Shown piece by piece: positions 36,111 to 48,021 of a stretch of 64,000 bases of DNA; within the stretch, counting starts at the first letter, position 1; each line of letters begins with the position of its first letter. The position numbers were made by a program, and so were the translations under genes. The notes beneath the pieces were generated by a model, which ran no database searches, was not told the origin of the DNA, and was given only the letters and a program-made list of their open reading frames with translations. Origin of the DNA: Ampelocalamus luodianensis (lineage: Eukaryota > Streptophyta > Magnoliopsida > Poales > Poaceae); assembly GCA_036346255.1 (NCBI GenBank), contig CM070619.1:26914342-26978341 (forward strand), read 5' to 3'.

Positions 36111-36419
36111 ACTGCATCAAAGCTCGAGGAAGAACCCAATGAGGAAGCTAGCTATATGCGCACGATCATCGTGAAGGACTATATTTTAATTAAGAAATTA
36201 CTCCATTGTAATTAATTTATTCCATAACATCATGTGTTATGAACTTGTAATATGTCGCACGATATTTTGATGTCAACGTGGAATTGTAATCGCTCCGCCC
36301 TTGTGGACCGTATATTTTGGTGCATTAAAAATTCATTTCATTTGGAAAATAGTCCAATTGCACCACCTTTCTAGAAACCTAAAAACTAAAATTTTATGGC
36401 AAATAGTCTAACACCTTTG

Positions 36420-37200
36420 CAAAGAAACCGTATACTCATGCCTAATCCTCGCATGCTGTCATCGCAGAAGACGACGTAGTCGCCCCACCTTCCACACCGC
36501 AGCCAATGCTCGTGCACCGTGGCCATCCTCCGACAGCGCCACACCCGCCCGGGTGTCGCCTCTTCCCCATGCCGCCGACTATGTCCGCGACGAGCCTCGC
36601 ACCGCTCGCACTCCGGTTGGTCTTGGCCGCTCGCACTCCGCCGTCGGCTCGCCCTCGACTGCTGATGTAGTGGTTCCCAACGCCGCGCGGTCTCGCCGGG
36701 CCGTAGAGGAGGAGACCGAGCACGAGGCGCGGCCTTGTGGGCCGCCACGCCGCCTGCTCAAGGAACATGAGGCCGCGCGTATGTCTTGGGGCGCCAAGAC
36801 AAGCCCGAGGCCGACGATGAAACAAGCTCTCGGGTTGCCGGGCGGCGCCGTGGTTGACGACGGCGAGGTAGCGCTGTTGTCCCGCCACTTCATCGCCTCC
36901 TCTCAGCCGCCACGCGCCCCACTGCTGCGCTTCTTTGACACCTTGTACAAGGTCTTGCAACTATACGCATACATTCAAGATGTTAGAATAAATAGTAGTA
37001 CGACGCACGTATATTGTAGACATAAAGATGTACGACGTTAATCGAGGTTCGCATAGGTCCTCCATGGGTCGAGGAGAGCTCGCGGCACACGGCGACGCAT
37101 GTCGACGACGACATCGTGAGAAAGAGCGCGATCACCGACCTCCTCGCCTTGGTGTGGCCTCGATCGCTCCGCATGCTAACCTTGGCGATTGACGACTCAA
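36420..37200. other. GC-rich segment inside the CACTA element, origin unknown
   Basis: After an AT-rich stretch (36120-36420) the composition turns GC-rich and several long frames open on both strands (for example 36442-36960 minus and 36553-37041 plus). None contains a transposase domain I recognise. It may be a captured host gene fragment or a remnant of the element's own sequence. Neither strand can be chosen from the sequence alone. Confidence 0.4.
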
Positions 37201-37364
37201 AACCGTGAGACGAAGAGCGATGGGAGGAGTTTAATCTTCGTGATTATTCCGCCTTATATGAAGAATTAGGAGTAATCGCACGTGAGACGAAGAGACGCAT
37301 GTATCGCTTCGCCGTGCGAGACGAAGAGACGGTTGCAGCGATGGTGAAGAGACACATCCGCGGA

Positions 37365-37775
37365 TATCACGATGGTTTATATAAACCGCTCGTGATAATA
37401 ATATCACCGACGATTATTTAATAGAGCCGCTCGTGATACTAGTATATTACGCATAGCTTCAAATTGAACCGCCTCGTGATATTTCACTGCACGGTTTTAT
37501 TTCCAAACCGCTCGTGATAAGGCGCTCCTCTCAGCAGACGGTTCATATACAACCGCTCGTGATACTTCACGACGGTGCTGAATATGAATCGCTTCAGGAT
37601 ATGTCCTCATCACGCACGGTTCATATTACGCAACCGCTCGGAAGTATCACAAACGGTTGGTAATAAGAACCGCTCGTGATGAGGACATATCACGATGTAA
37701 GTTTCGCATTGTTCCAAAGGGAACCGCTCAGAGAGTTAAACACGCACGGCTCCTTTGGAACCGCTCGCGATGAGG
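37365..37775. repeat. right subterminal repeats of the CACTA element
   Basis: Copies of AACCGCTCGTGATA and the reverse motif ATCACGCACGGTTC alternate up to about 30 bases from the terminal TTTTGTAGTAGTG. They mirror the left end. Confidence 0.85.
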
Positions 37776-37804
37776 TGTCTGCTATTGCCTGTTTTGTAGT
37801 AGTG

Positions 37805-38630
37805 GTAAATCAGGAATGTCTCTCCCGATCTTGGAGAAACTAAGATTGGGGGACTCGTAAGGTACTTTTTAAGTTATTCGAAGGTGTCGTTTGCCTCCTT
37901 ATCCATTCAAAACTTCTATGCTTCTAGAGAAGCTTAAAGAAAGGTAGTCCTTTTTCACCTAACAGTGCTATGAAACGACTGAGCACTGCCATACAGCCGG
38001 TTAGTTTTGAACTTCCATCTTTGTGGTCGGGAGGCTCATCTGATTGATGACCGTGATTTTTGCTGGGTTTGCTTCAATGCCTCTGGCCGAAACCAGGAAT
38101 CCAAGAAGCTTACCAGAAGAAACTCCGAACACACACTTCTTTGGATTTAACTTAAGGTTATGGCGTCTTAAGTTATTGAAAGTCTGATGTAAATCTGGAA
38201 TGTGATCGCTAGCGTTGATGCTCTTTACGACCAGATCATCAACGTAGGCTTTTAGATTCCGACCTATCTGTGGACTAAAGGTTTTCTGCATCAACCTTTG
38301 GAATGTTGCACCAGCATTTTTGAGACCAAATGGCATCTTTACATAATAGTAAGTGCCATATGGAGTAATAAAGAAAGTTTTCTCTTTATCTTCTTTACTC
38401 ATATTAATCTGGTGGTACCCCGAGTAAGCATCTAAAAAACTTAATAACTCACACCTGGAAGTAGAGTCTACAAGTTGATCAATGCGAGGAAGGGGAAAGT
38501 CATCCTTCGGACAAGCTTTATTAAGATCTGTAAAGTAAATACACATTCGCCACTTTCCATTGGCTTTTCTAACCATTACAGGATTGGCAAGCCACTCTGG
38601 GTGGTCGACTTCACAAATAAACTAATGTCA
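37805..38630 (-). pseudogene. Tat-type gypsy reverse transcriptase (right of CACTA)
   Basis: A 191-codon open frame (38576-38001) starts at MVRKANGKWRMCIYFTDLNK and runs through DDFPLPRIDQLVDSTSRCEL, LSFLDAYSGYHQINM, YYYVKMPFGLKNAGATFQRL and AYVDDLVVKS (catalytic YVDD). HNLKLNPKKCVFGVSSGKLLG follows, and then ARGIEANP. The HPEWLANP entry motif lies just upstream (38610-38580). The thumb continues to 37810 (LTGCMAVLSRFI, GEKGLPFFKLL). Y replaces the usual V or D near CIYFTDLNK. The piece before HPEWLANP is lost at about 38630, where copia leader sequence starts. The RT half joins the RNase H at 27795-28909 across the CACTA insertion. Confidence 0.92.
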
Positions 38631-39811
38631 GCACTATGCAAAGATTCAACACTATGTTTATGAAAGATCTTCTATTAATCCGCTTATGTCAGTGGTTATG
38701 TTCGACCATTCTACGACCTGCTCGTATCACCATACGACATGTCTGAATCGTCAGATCACCAAATCCACCAAAGGGTCGAACTTAACTTAACAATAAATAA
38801 CAAAAGATACTCCCACTATAAACCATGTTTCCCTCAAACAACATATAGTGAGTCGAAGATCCGTAAGTCATTAAGTTCTAGTGAGCTTTGACATCACTGC
38901 TAGAAACCTAGTGATTTAAGGTAGGCAACCTCTGCCAATCATATCGCATATGACTCTTGTTTGTTGGATGGCATCTTGATGCCCCGGCTACCAACACCAT
39001 GCCTTAAGGCCCAAAACTATTTTGATAGCCTTGTCAAGTCAAACCAACACTATGCATGTGGGTGTCCGACACCCAACCCATCTTATTAAGATAGTTAATG
39101 GCACCCTACTTTGGTAGACCTGCCAATTAACGATCAAAATTGTGATAGGTGCAGCAATTGGAAAGGCATTAATTTTACTTAATTTTTCTTGAGGGATACT
39201 ATTCTATCATGTCAAAAACATCTAATGATAAAACATGATTACATAGCATAACAGGAATAAACATAAGTATTCACAGACAATCAAATTAAACTGTGAAATA
39301 GTATAGCCCTTAACATGTCGATCTCTATCAGCATGCTCCCTGTTCTCCGACCACCATGCTTGAAGTCTCTGACCGCATTCATCTACTAATCATTTACTCC
39401 TAAAAGCTAGTAAAAAATTACATAGGATAATTTCAAGCATCACAAGTCGGTACGCAGGCCGTTATACAATAATATGTAGCTCGATGGCTATCTCACAGCA
39501 TGACACACAGGCCATGAAAATCCAATCATGCATCACATACACAATAGGCCATACTATTCACATTAAACCCTGCAAAAACAAGTTATGCATAGAATCCAAT
39601 TCTAATGGGCAACATGAACACAGACTATCTATAACGCATGGTACGAAAAACCCATCACGGCGGTCAAAGATCGATCCTATTGACTAGTGCCTAGATCGTT
39701 TCATCCATATGAACCAATCTAGGCTATCAGACCAAACCAGTAATAGATCCAATCTACTACTGCCACATATCCAATATATGCGACCGATCTAGATAAAAAA
39801 CTATGCAGGAT
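38631..39811 (-). other. copia 5' leader region (non-coding)
   Basis: This is AT-rich sequence without a long frame, lying directly inside the PBS of a minus-strand copia LTR. It recurs at about 54445-55607 with scattered small indels. It shows no Gag motif before the break to Tat RT at 38630, so only the untranslated leader of the copia element remains. Confidence 0.65.
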
Positions 39812-39824
39812 GGCTCTGATACTA
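39812..39824 (-). other. copia primer binding site, tRNA-iMet type
   Basis: Read on the minus strand: TAGTATCAGAGCC, one base from the 12-base initiator-Met PBS, next to the LTR start at 39826. The matching site in the second copy (55608) is shortened to a GGCTCGATA form. Confidence 0.75.
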
Positions 39825-39825
39825 C

Positions 39826-40190
39826 TGTAGGGATACGGGTAGGCTACGCTAGCAACATTCAAATTTTCTACCACTAGTGGCATGGCCATGCACTTTCTTT
39901 ATCCGATCACTTCGAGGGGCCCAGAGACATCTCTCCCGTTATGTTAGGAGGGGGCAAATCCCATATCCGACCAGTCACATACCTCCGCATGTTTCATAGC
40001 ATACTGAAAGCTACCTTTATAACTACCCAGTTACGAGTAGCGTTTGGCAACCCCTAAGAGTGCTATTACACATGTAGGGAAACATGTTGATCTCAGGTCT
40101 AAGGATTATACATCATCATTGCTTGAGACCAACTAATGACACATAGAATCATAACAATCTCTATAGTGTCTCAAGGTGGGTCAATCCAAC
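39826..40190 (-). mobile_element. copia LTR, left part (interrupted)
   Basis: It starts at TGTAGGGATACGG beside the PBS and is interrupted after CCAAC at 40190 by a gypsy complex. The rest resumes at 51881. The joined LTR would be about 674 bp, ending ACCAACA at 52194. It belongs to both neighbours: the leader at its left needs it as 5' LTR, and the RNase H at its right needs it as 3' LTR. Confidence 0.8.
40186..40190. repeat. target site duplication CCAAC (left)
   Basis: CCAAC directly precedes the gypsy LTR at 40191 and recurs directly after the complex at 51881-51885. The second copy of the region has CCAAT at the same place (55965-55969). Confidence 0.85.
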
Positions 40191-40798
40191 TGTAACACCC
40201 CAGGACCAACATTACCCTAGGATATTACTTAACCACTTCTGACTAGCCAATAATTTCATAAGAATATAAAATTTCTGGCAAAGAACTCTAGGCAAGAATC
40301 AATAAGCGGAAGCATAAACCACTATGGGAATAAAGATAACGATAATAAGTTCAATAATTAAACAACCTCTAGCAGTTCAATCCAAGTGTAGTCCACAAAT
40401 GCATCAATAAATAATTCAACAGATCACTCGTGAATAGCTAGTCAATAGGCTAAATTCCTCTCAACTTTATTACAAAGATGAAACTATGAATTGAGTGCAT
40501 CATTGTAGTGCCGCTCACCCATCCCAGAATGCTTAAGAATCACACGAAGGGGGAAAGAAACAACAAGAATGAGATAAAATCTCAGCAAGTAAGTTGCATA
40601 ACAAAGTTAATCAATTGACAAGCAAGCTACAACACAAAGTTATAATATTGCATGACCACAACCACGATCCACTATCTCATTCAATAAACCACATGGAATA
40701 GCATGAGTCCTATCTCATAAGAATTCAACCATTGACAAAAGAATGCAGGTTCTCCATCCACAATGCTTAATGCAAATGCATGCCATGCTCCACTGCAC

Positions 40799-40905
40799 TC
40801 TTACCCATCAAGGTAAGAATGTGCATCGTATTACGGCAATGTACGATCTCAGACGGGTGATTTGGCCAATGCCATAAGCGGCGACATCCACAATGCAATG
40901 TAATG
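40799..40905. repeat. hairpin array in LTR A
   Basis: TCTTACC / GGTAAGA (40799-40818) and ATCGTA / TACGAT (40825-40847) are consecutive hairpins. A weaker pair involving GCC and GGC follows to about 40890. LTR B has four clean stems at the same place. Confidence 0.7.
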
Positions 40906-42074
40906 ATATGTTATGAGTGATATGATAATCATAAACCACATATGTGACATCTCATAATGGCACCAACAAGATTAACTTGTACAACTACCACATAATCATT
41001 ATGGAAAATACATCCATGATCCACATTCGCACATAAAGCAACCATTTCATGGCTACACACAAGATATCCAATGTAAATCATTAAATAATAATTACTGTCA
41101 TCATCTCATATGTAAGTCAACCAACCATGGCATAATACCTCAAAATACGAAACTCATAGGGATTGCAAGTAGTAAGAACAACCAATTAAACGGTAGTAAC
41201 ATCGCTACAATTACTTGCCTTCCACGATGTGACGCGTTAGAATGCCAAGGTGATACTCCTAAACCTGAGGCTTCACCTCCTAAACAAGTGAAATAACTTC
41301 AATAAGGTCATAAAATACCCAGCGCTACTAATCGGCATTCTACAATGCTTACTAGACTACTCGAACGAGTTTACAAAGTTGAACGCGAACAACAACGCTT
41401 GCTGCCATAATCTGATTCTGGACAGCAGCACGGTAAATGACATAACTCATGATCTGGAAGTCAAAAAGAGGTAAACCCAATTTCTGTAGATTCTTAACTG
41501 ACTAATCTACAATACTCTAGTTGACACGATACTCCAATTCGGCCAAAAATAGGCTAACCATTGTCTGAACTTACAGTACGGAATCTGTCTACACAAACGA
41601 ACAGCAAAACTAAAATGACCATAACTTTTAATTGGTAACCCGAATTGATCGTTCTTTATCAATCTGAAAAGGTTATCGAATTACCTACAATAACCTAGTT
41701 GGGTGAACTTTCAGATTCTACCAAATTCCTTTCAAATTTTAGGAAAAACCAGACAGATTATTCTCGTCAGATTTCTGGCAGCAGATACTAAATCGATCAT
41801 AACTTTTGACTCAGACCTCGGAATCGAGTGATCTTCGCGGCTACTGAAAGATAACGACATAACCCACATATCTCTAGGAGATGGAAACTTAAAATTCAGC
41901 CTCTAAACATACGAAAAACCCACGCAAGGTTCTGGACAGAATTGCATCTACTGCAGCCCAACAATTAACCATCAATTCTAATCGGTTTTGCATCTAATAA
42001 GGATTAAACAGCGGGAGGCATCTAGTTACCCTTGTAGAACCACTAGAAATCGCTGAACCAAACCCCACACCAAC

Positions 42075-42130
42075 TCTCCTTCTTCTTCTTCTTCTTCTTC
42101 TTCTCCTTCTTCTCCTTCTTTTTCTCCCTC
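42075..42130. repeat. (CTT)n microsatellite in LTR A
   Basis: About nine uninterrupted CTT units are followed by CTC-interrupted ones. The same tract lies at 49302-49355 and 57817-57875 with different unit numbers. On the complementary strand it gives poly-Glu in spurious ORFs. Confidence 0.9.
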
Positions 42131-42498
42131 TCTAACTTCTTCCTTGCGCAAGGGGGCACCTTGGGATAGGGAGGTGCAGGGGCAGCACCTTGGGAGTGGG
42201 GAGGTGCAAGGGGAGGAAGGGGAGTCGGCCAAGAGGGAGGAAGGAGGGGCTGCCAAGTGGGAGGAGAAAAGGAAAAGAGAGGGGGCGGCTAGGGTTTGGG
42301 AGGTGGCCCTCCCCTTTGGCCAGCCACCACAAGAAAATGGGCCAAGGCCCAGCCCCAAAAATGAAGCTAAAACGATAGAAAGCCCTCTCTAAGTCGGGTT
42401 TGACGAAAACCGAAAATAAAACTTCCCCGATTAAATTATTCTCACCGATTGATTTTAATTAATCCGATTCTTGACTTTTCACACTTCCGAGTATTACA

Positions 42499-42521
42499 AT
42501 CTTCCCACCTTAAAAGGATTA
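42499..42521 (-). other. polypurine tract next to LTR A
   Basis: On the minus strand: AAGGTGGGAAGAT, purine-rich, ending exactly at the LTR start TGTAATAC. The same tract stands beside LTR B (49718) and LTR C (58218). Confidence 0.8.
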
Positions 42522-43432
42522 AGCCTCGAATCCAAATCTATGCAACCACAAGGAGCAGAACAACAAGCAAACAAAGAACCCAAACTAGGAGTACTCACCG
42601 CCTCGAAGAGCTCGGGTACTTTTCCCGCAAATGATCCTCCAGCCTCCCACGTAGCCTCTCTCTCGGATCGATTAGCCCAAAGGACCTTCACATACTTGAT
42701 GGTCTTATTTCTCAAGACCGCTCCGATGTATCCAAGATACTGAGCGGACGACTCTCCACGGTGAGATCTCGCTCCACCGTGACTGCTCGTGTCAATCTTG
42801 TGTTCGGATCCCGCAAGTATTTCCTCGGCATAGACACATGGAAGACATTGTGCACACCACTCAATGAGTTTGGCAACTCCAAGCGATAAGCCAAACTACC
42901 CACCCGGCAACCACCGAAAAGGACCGATGTACCGCTGGCTAAGCTTCGGTGGTACCAAAGCGAACAATACCCTTGGTTGGAGACACAGAAGGAGCACAAG
43001 GCTACCCACCGCAAACTCCAACTCTCGGCGCGAACATCCGCAGATAGCTCTTTGTGTCGGCTCAGCAGCCAACAAGTTACGAACCTCCCGCACTTTCTCC
43101 ACGATGCACTGAACAAGATCCGACCAAGCAACGACCTCTCACCCATCGCATCCCAACAAAGAGGGGAAACACACCTCAGACCATACAAAGCCTCGAAAGG
43201 AGGCATCTTGATACTACCGATAACTATTGTTATAAGCGAACTCGCCAAAGCCGATAATCCTCCCAACTACCCTTCCAAGATAGCGCAAGCACGAAGCATG
43301 TCCTCCAGAGTTTGAATGGTCCTCTCTGACTGACCATCCGTCTGAGGGTGAAAAGCTGTACTGAGGGAAACTGTCGTGCCCAACGCAGCCTGAAGACTCT
43401 GCCAGAACTTAGAGACGAACTTGGCATCTCGG

Positions 43433-44086
43433 TCAGAAACAATGGACTTGGGTACACCGTGCAGTCTCACCACCTCTCGGATGTACAACGGGGCTAGGTC
43501 CTGCATTTGTGTTGGTCGCTTTTGCTCGGTATGAAGTGTGCGGACTTGGTAAGCTGCCCACCACGACCCATATTGCATCTCGCCCTCGGGGCGAGCGCGG
43601 CAACCCAACCACAAAGTCCATAGTGATATGCTCCCACTTCCACTCAGGTACCTCCAAGGGCTGCAATAAACCAGCAGGACGTTTGTGCTCAGCCTTTACC
43701 TGTTGACAAACGCCACAGGCAGCGACATATTTAGCAATATCCACCCTCATCCGCTTCCACCAAAAGATTTGTTTAAGATCACGATACATCTTGGTCTCTC
43801 CTGGATGTACCGAATATGGGGTACGGTGAGCCTCACGAAGAATATCATCCTTCACCGGTGATTTCTGGGGTACACACAGCCGGCCTTTGAATCGAACCGC
43901 ACCGTGTTCATCCACACTAAAATCTCGGGAACGCCCCTTCGAGATCCTTTTCCGCACCTCCGAAAGGAGCCGATCGAGCTGTTGAGCTTCAAGAACGCGC
44001 TCGGGGATGGCAGACTGGATGATCATTTGTGTCTCTCGCTCGCGCAGTAACCGATGAAGACAGTAAAGAAATACCCATCTTCTCAA
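43433..44086 (-). CDS. integrase zinc and core region, longest open frame of copy 1
   Basis: 217 codons without a stop cover the HHCC zinc domain (HRTPYSVHPGETKMYRDLKQ then CGVCQQVKAEHKRPAG) and the start of the catalytic core (EWKWEHITMDFVVGLPRSPR, with the first catalytic Asp in TMDF). It shifts frame after DAIWVVV. Integrase inserts the DNA copy into the chromosome. The same 300 bases at 50790-51105 are identical, while at 59280-59580 they hold several small deletions. The gene is part of the gag-pol polyprotein, not a free protein. Confidence 0.8.
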   Translation of the reverse strand: MRRWVFLYCLHRLLRERETQMIIQSAIPERVLEAQQLDRLLSEVRKRISKGRSRDFSVDEHGAVRFKGRLCVPQKSPVKDDILREAHRTPYSVHPGETKMYRDLKQIFWWKRMRVDIAKYVAACGVCQQVKAEHKRPAGLLQPLEVPEWKWEHITMDFVVGLPRSPRGRDAIWVVVGSLPSPHTSYRAKATNTNAGPSPVVHPRGGETARCTQVHCF

Positions 44087-47000
44087 ACTCAGAGGCCAAG
44101 GATAACGCTACCGAGGTACCCTGTCCTACTTAGGGCATCACCACCACATTAGCCTTACCTGTGGTGATCTTGGATAGTCGGTCATAATCCTTGATTAACT
44201 CCAACCACCATTGCCTCAAATTTAGCTCTCATTGTGTGAATATATACTTAAGGCTCTTGTGATCGGTGAAGATATCCCACTTTGCTCCCCCATACAAGTA
44301 ATGCCTCCAAGACTTGAGCAAACACAATCGCTTTGCCAACTCAAGATCATGAGTGGGATAATTTCGCTCATGAGTCTTCAATCGCCTAGAAGCATAAGCG
44401 ATTACTCGGCCCTCTTGCATCAAGACACAACAGAGTCCAATCAGAAGCATCCGTGTACACCGTGGAGCGCTTGCCACTCCGGGCAAGGATAGAATAGGTG
44501 CATTTACCGCCTTGTTCTTCAAAGTCCAAACCCGACCTCTGGCGTCAGTCCACACAAAAGGAACCCCTTTGCGTGAGTCGGGTCATTGGTTTAGCAATGC
44601 TAGAAAAATCTCGCACAAAGCGCCGTAATACCCGGCAAGACCAAGGAAACTCGGATCTTCGACATTGGTTGGCCTCCGCCCTTTGAACCTTTGCCGCCAC
44701 ATTCTTCTGGATCCATTGAATACCGTCGACGATCGATGGTATGACCCAAAAATCCTACTCGGATAACTGAGCACACTTCTTTAGCTTCGCATAATATTTA
44801 TTCTTCCGAAGAGTATCTAGGACCAGTTGAGATGCAATTCGTGGTCCTCCTCCGTTTTGGAATAAACCAGGATGTCGTCGATGAAGACCACCACAAAAGA
44901 ATCCGTGTACTCATGGAGCATCCTGCTCATAGCTTCCATAAAGACAAAGAGAGCATTAGTCGGTCCAAAAGACATGACGACATATTCATAATGCCCATAC
45001 CTTGTGCTAAAAGTCATCTTCTCTATATCCTCCTCCACGATTCGCAGATTGATGATAACCGCATCGCAAATCAATCTTGAAAATATTTTGGCACCTCTCA
45101 AGCGATCGAAGAGATCTTCAATACGAGCGGGGATACTTGTTCTTGATTGTCACTTGGTTGAGTGCTCGATAATCCACACAAAGCCTCTTGGTGCCATCTT
45201 TCTTTCCCACAAACAAAACCGAGCAGCCAAGGTGGCGTGCTCGGTCTAATGAACCCCTTAGCTAAGAGTTCATCCAACTGCTTCTTTAATTCAACCTGCT
45301 CAACCGGTGCCATCCGGTACGGGGACTTATAAATAGGCCGCGTACCAGGAACAAGCTCAATACGGAAGATCGACTCCCGCACGGTGGCGGTCGGGAGCTC
45401 ACTGGGAAAAACATCCGGGTACTTGCAGACTACCGGTATATTCTCTAACCTCAAGGCAGCCTCGTGACCCTCCACCAAAGCCCACAACACCCCTGACTTC
45501 TGCATCCGCCGATTAGGAAACAACTGGCACAACAACGAGAGAGAGTACTGCGGAGCACTCCCTTGGAAAACAACTTCACGCCCAGACAGAGAACGCAAGG
45601 TGACCGTCTTCCAGAAACAAGAGATGACAGCTTGATACCGCGTGAGCCAATCCATGCCAAGGATCACATCGAAGGGCTCCAGGGATATAACCACCAAATT
45701 CGCCACGAACTCCTCATCTGCTAGAACCACCACACAACCAGGGCAAACACGGGAACTGGATATAAGCCCACTAGGAGAACTAACGACCACTGCCCTCCCA
45801 ATTAACTGCACCGAAAGCCCTGCCCGCTCAACAAAATTCTCCGAGACAAAAGAGAAAGCGGCTCGTAATCAAAAAGTGCGCAGCATCAAAAGAGTCAAGC
45901 GATAAGGTACTGTCACAACATCTCCACGATCCTCGCCATCCGATGTCGGCATGGAGAATGCCGCAGGACAGTGAAGAAGAAGGATCTCCACACTCTGGTA
46001 GGTGGCGCGGTGTCCACCGAGGTGCGGGGTCGATGGAGTAAGGTCGCTGAACCCGTATCCTCCAGTGGGGCGCCAAGACGGTCGATGAAGGTGTTGGGAG
46101 GCGCGTGCAGTAACGCGTCACGTGGACCGCGGTAGGGATCTGCGAGGTAGGAGCCACACCATCATCCGACGGTGCCATCGAGGCGAGAGAATCCGCCAAG
46201 GTGTAGGCGCCAACTCCCACTGTAGTTTCCCCTTGGGATTCTCGCCGCACACCACATCCTTGTGGTTTTGACCACGATAGCTGCTGCCTCCAAGAGCGGT
46301 CACTCCGCTGGCGGATCCCACAACGAAACACACTAAGCCCATTCCGGGCTTCGAGGTGGCACTGCATCGCAGAGAGCTCCCTCCGGTGAGTGGTGCGCCT
46401 GCGCTACTGCAGTAGGGGTGATGGCGACGACCCTTTGCCTTCTTAAACATAGGGCCCTGCATGGCCCCTCCTCTCGCTATGACCTCGAGGTCGATCTCCT
46501 CTCCAGGCCTTGCGAGTGTCCTCCGTGTACGCATCTTGCATCTCGATCCCCAAGGCTGCGCCCACGAGTGCAATCGTGATCGGAAGGCACCCGCCAATGG
46601 CGGATGAAGGCCTAAGCCCACGACGAAGCGCTCGGCCTTCTCCGCATCATCCCGAGCCACATGTGGGACGGCGGACTATTTGATTGAAGCCCACCTCATA
46701 CTCGCCACTGATCGCTTATCTTGAGTGTATTTGCCCAAGTCAATTTTCATCTTGTCCGAAGGTCTCTGGATAGAACCGCCTCTCAAATCGCCGGACAAAC
46801 TCCGCCCACGATGGAGTCCATGGGGCCCGTGGCGAGTGCATCTCACTTTCCACCGATCTCGGGCCTCTCGCCTTGCGCCGATTCGCGCATAGCGATCGAA
46901 GCCACTACCTCAAAGCCTCCATCTTGTCCTCCACGTGGGACGGCCGGGCCGCACGGGACGGGAGTGGCCGCGCGTCGGCCGTCGGCCTCAACCCTACCAC

Positions 47001-47402
47001 TCACGAAGTGAGATGTCGCGACCGCCCACCGCCGCAACCTCGAGGCACCGGGCGGCATCGGCACCGAGGGCCACTGCCCACGCTTCAAAGCCCTCAACTC
47101 TTCTTTGCATGGCCCGACCACGACCAACGGCTCCTCTTGGGTACCACCCAACGGCCGAGCATCCTCGGCCTCCTCAATCGTTGGGCAGGCCTGCGGCGTA
47201 GCGAGACGAACACGGCCACTACCCTTAGGTGGCATTCTCAGCCACCGCAACCCACAAACAAACAAACAATAATCTCGGACAAGTGAAGCACAAGCAATAA
47301 ATTAAAGAATTCAACAAGGTATATGCAAGATATGCAAACCCTTCCCCATCCTACATGTGCAAGTGTGTCAATTTCCTTACTTCTCCTAGAACCTAAAGCC
47401 TA

Positions 47403-47414
47403 GGCTCGATACCA
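47403..47414 (-). other. primer binding site, tRNA-iMet type (one base short)
   Basis: Minus-strand TGGTATCGAGCC beside LTR B, with ATC between PBS and LTR end. As at 6718, the CAG of the standard site is reduced by one base. Confidence 0.75.
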
Positions 47415-48021
47415 ATCTGTAACACCCGGGACCAACATTACACAGGATATTACTTAACCACTCTGAGCTAGCCAATAATTTCATAAGAATATAAAATTTT
47501 GCAACAACTCTAGGCAAGAATCAATAAGCGGAAGCATAAACCACTATGGGAATAAAGATAACAAGAATAAGTTCAATAATTAAACAACCTCTAGCAGTTC
47601 AATCCAAGTGTAGTCCACAAATGCATCAATAAATAATTCAACAGATCACTCGTGAATAGCTAGTCAATAGGCTAAATTCCTCTCAACTTTATTACAAGAC
47701 ATGAAACTATGAATTGAGTGCATTATTGTAGTGCCGCTCTACCCATCCTGTGAATGCTTAAGAATCACTGAAAGGGGGAAAGAAACAACAAGAATGAGAT
47801 AAAATCTCAGCAAGTAAGTTGCATAACAGTTAATCAATTGACAAACAAGCTACAACACAAAGTTATAATATTGCATGACCACAACCACGATCCACTATCT
47901 CATTCAATAAACCACATGGAATAGCATGAGTCCTATCTCATAAGAATTCAACCATTGACAAAAGAATGCGGGTTCTCCATCCACAATGCTTAATGCAAAT
48001 GCATGCCATGCTCCACTGCAC

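Larger units (their letters stand above)
28910..37804 (+). mobile_element. CACTA (En/Spm) DNA transposon, ~8.9 kb
   Basis: Its ends are CACTACTACAC at 28910 and TTTTGTAGTAGTG at 37792-37804, the CACTA terminal inverted repeat. Flanking trinucleotides are GCA (28907-28909) and GTA (37805-37807), an imperfect 3 bp target duplication. Both ends carry dense subterminal repeats. It encodes a TNP2-type transposase on the plus strand and a second protein on the minus strand, so it derives from an autonomous two-gene element. It split a Tat-type RT-RNase H gene: removing it joins the RT tail at 37808 to the RNase H at 28900 in the right order. Confidence 0.93.
40191..42498 (-). mobile_element. gypsy 3' LTR A (~2.3 kb)
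   Basis: The plus-strand ends are TGTAACACCC and GTATTACA, so in element orientation it runs TGTAATACTCGG to GGGTGTTACA. A PPT follows at 42499. It is nearly identical to LTR B (47418-49717) and LTR C (55970-58217). It includes a CTT microsatellite and a hairpin array. Confidence 0.93.
42499..47402 (-). pseudogene. gag-pol of Tekay-type gypsy (copy 1, most complete)
   Basis: Minus-strand order: Gag starting at MPPKGSGRVRLATPQ (about 47241), the KAERFVVGL motif near 46630, then a protease region (VILGMDWLTRYQAVI near 45655). RT entry (ELKKQLDELLAKGFIRPSTP) is near 45270, with FVVVFIDDILVYSK at about 44890. RNase H (DLELAKRLCLLKSWRHYLYG, DHKSLKY) is at 44555-44229. The integrase zinc and core region gives a 217-codon frame at 44086-43433 (RILREAHRTPYSVHPG-type zinc motif, VAACGVCQQVK, WEHITMDFVVGLPRS) and continues at 43614-43267 (SDRDAKFVSKFWQ). 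The chromodomain (IKYVKVLWANRSEREATWEA) is at 42715-42620. The lineage is Tekay/Del by LTR and chromodomain. Frames are broken at many points except the integrase section. Confidence 0.9.

Noticed and set aside
42026..42392. Glu- or Pro-rich ORFs (also at 49252-49587 and 57720-58113)
   Set aside because: They cross the CTT microsatellite and GC-rich part of the gypsy LTR; not conserved in frame among the three copies.
40191..42498. A host gene promoter between 40 and 42 kb
   Set aside because: The whole segment is LTR sequence repeated three times in the window.
46721..47286. Plus-strand ORFs opposite gag
   Set aside because: Antisense shadows of the minus-strand Gag.
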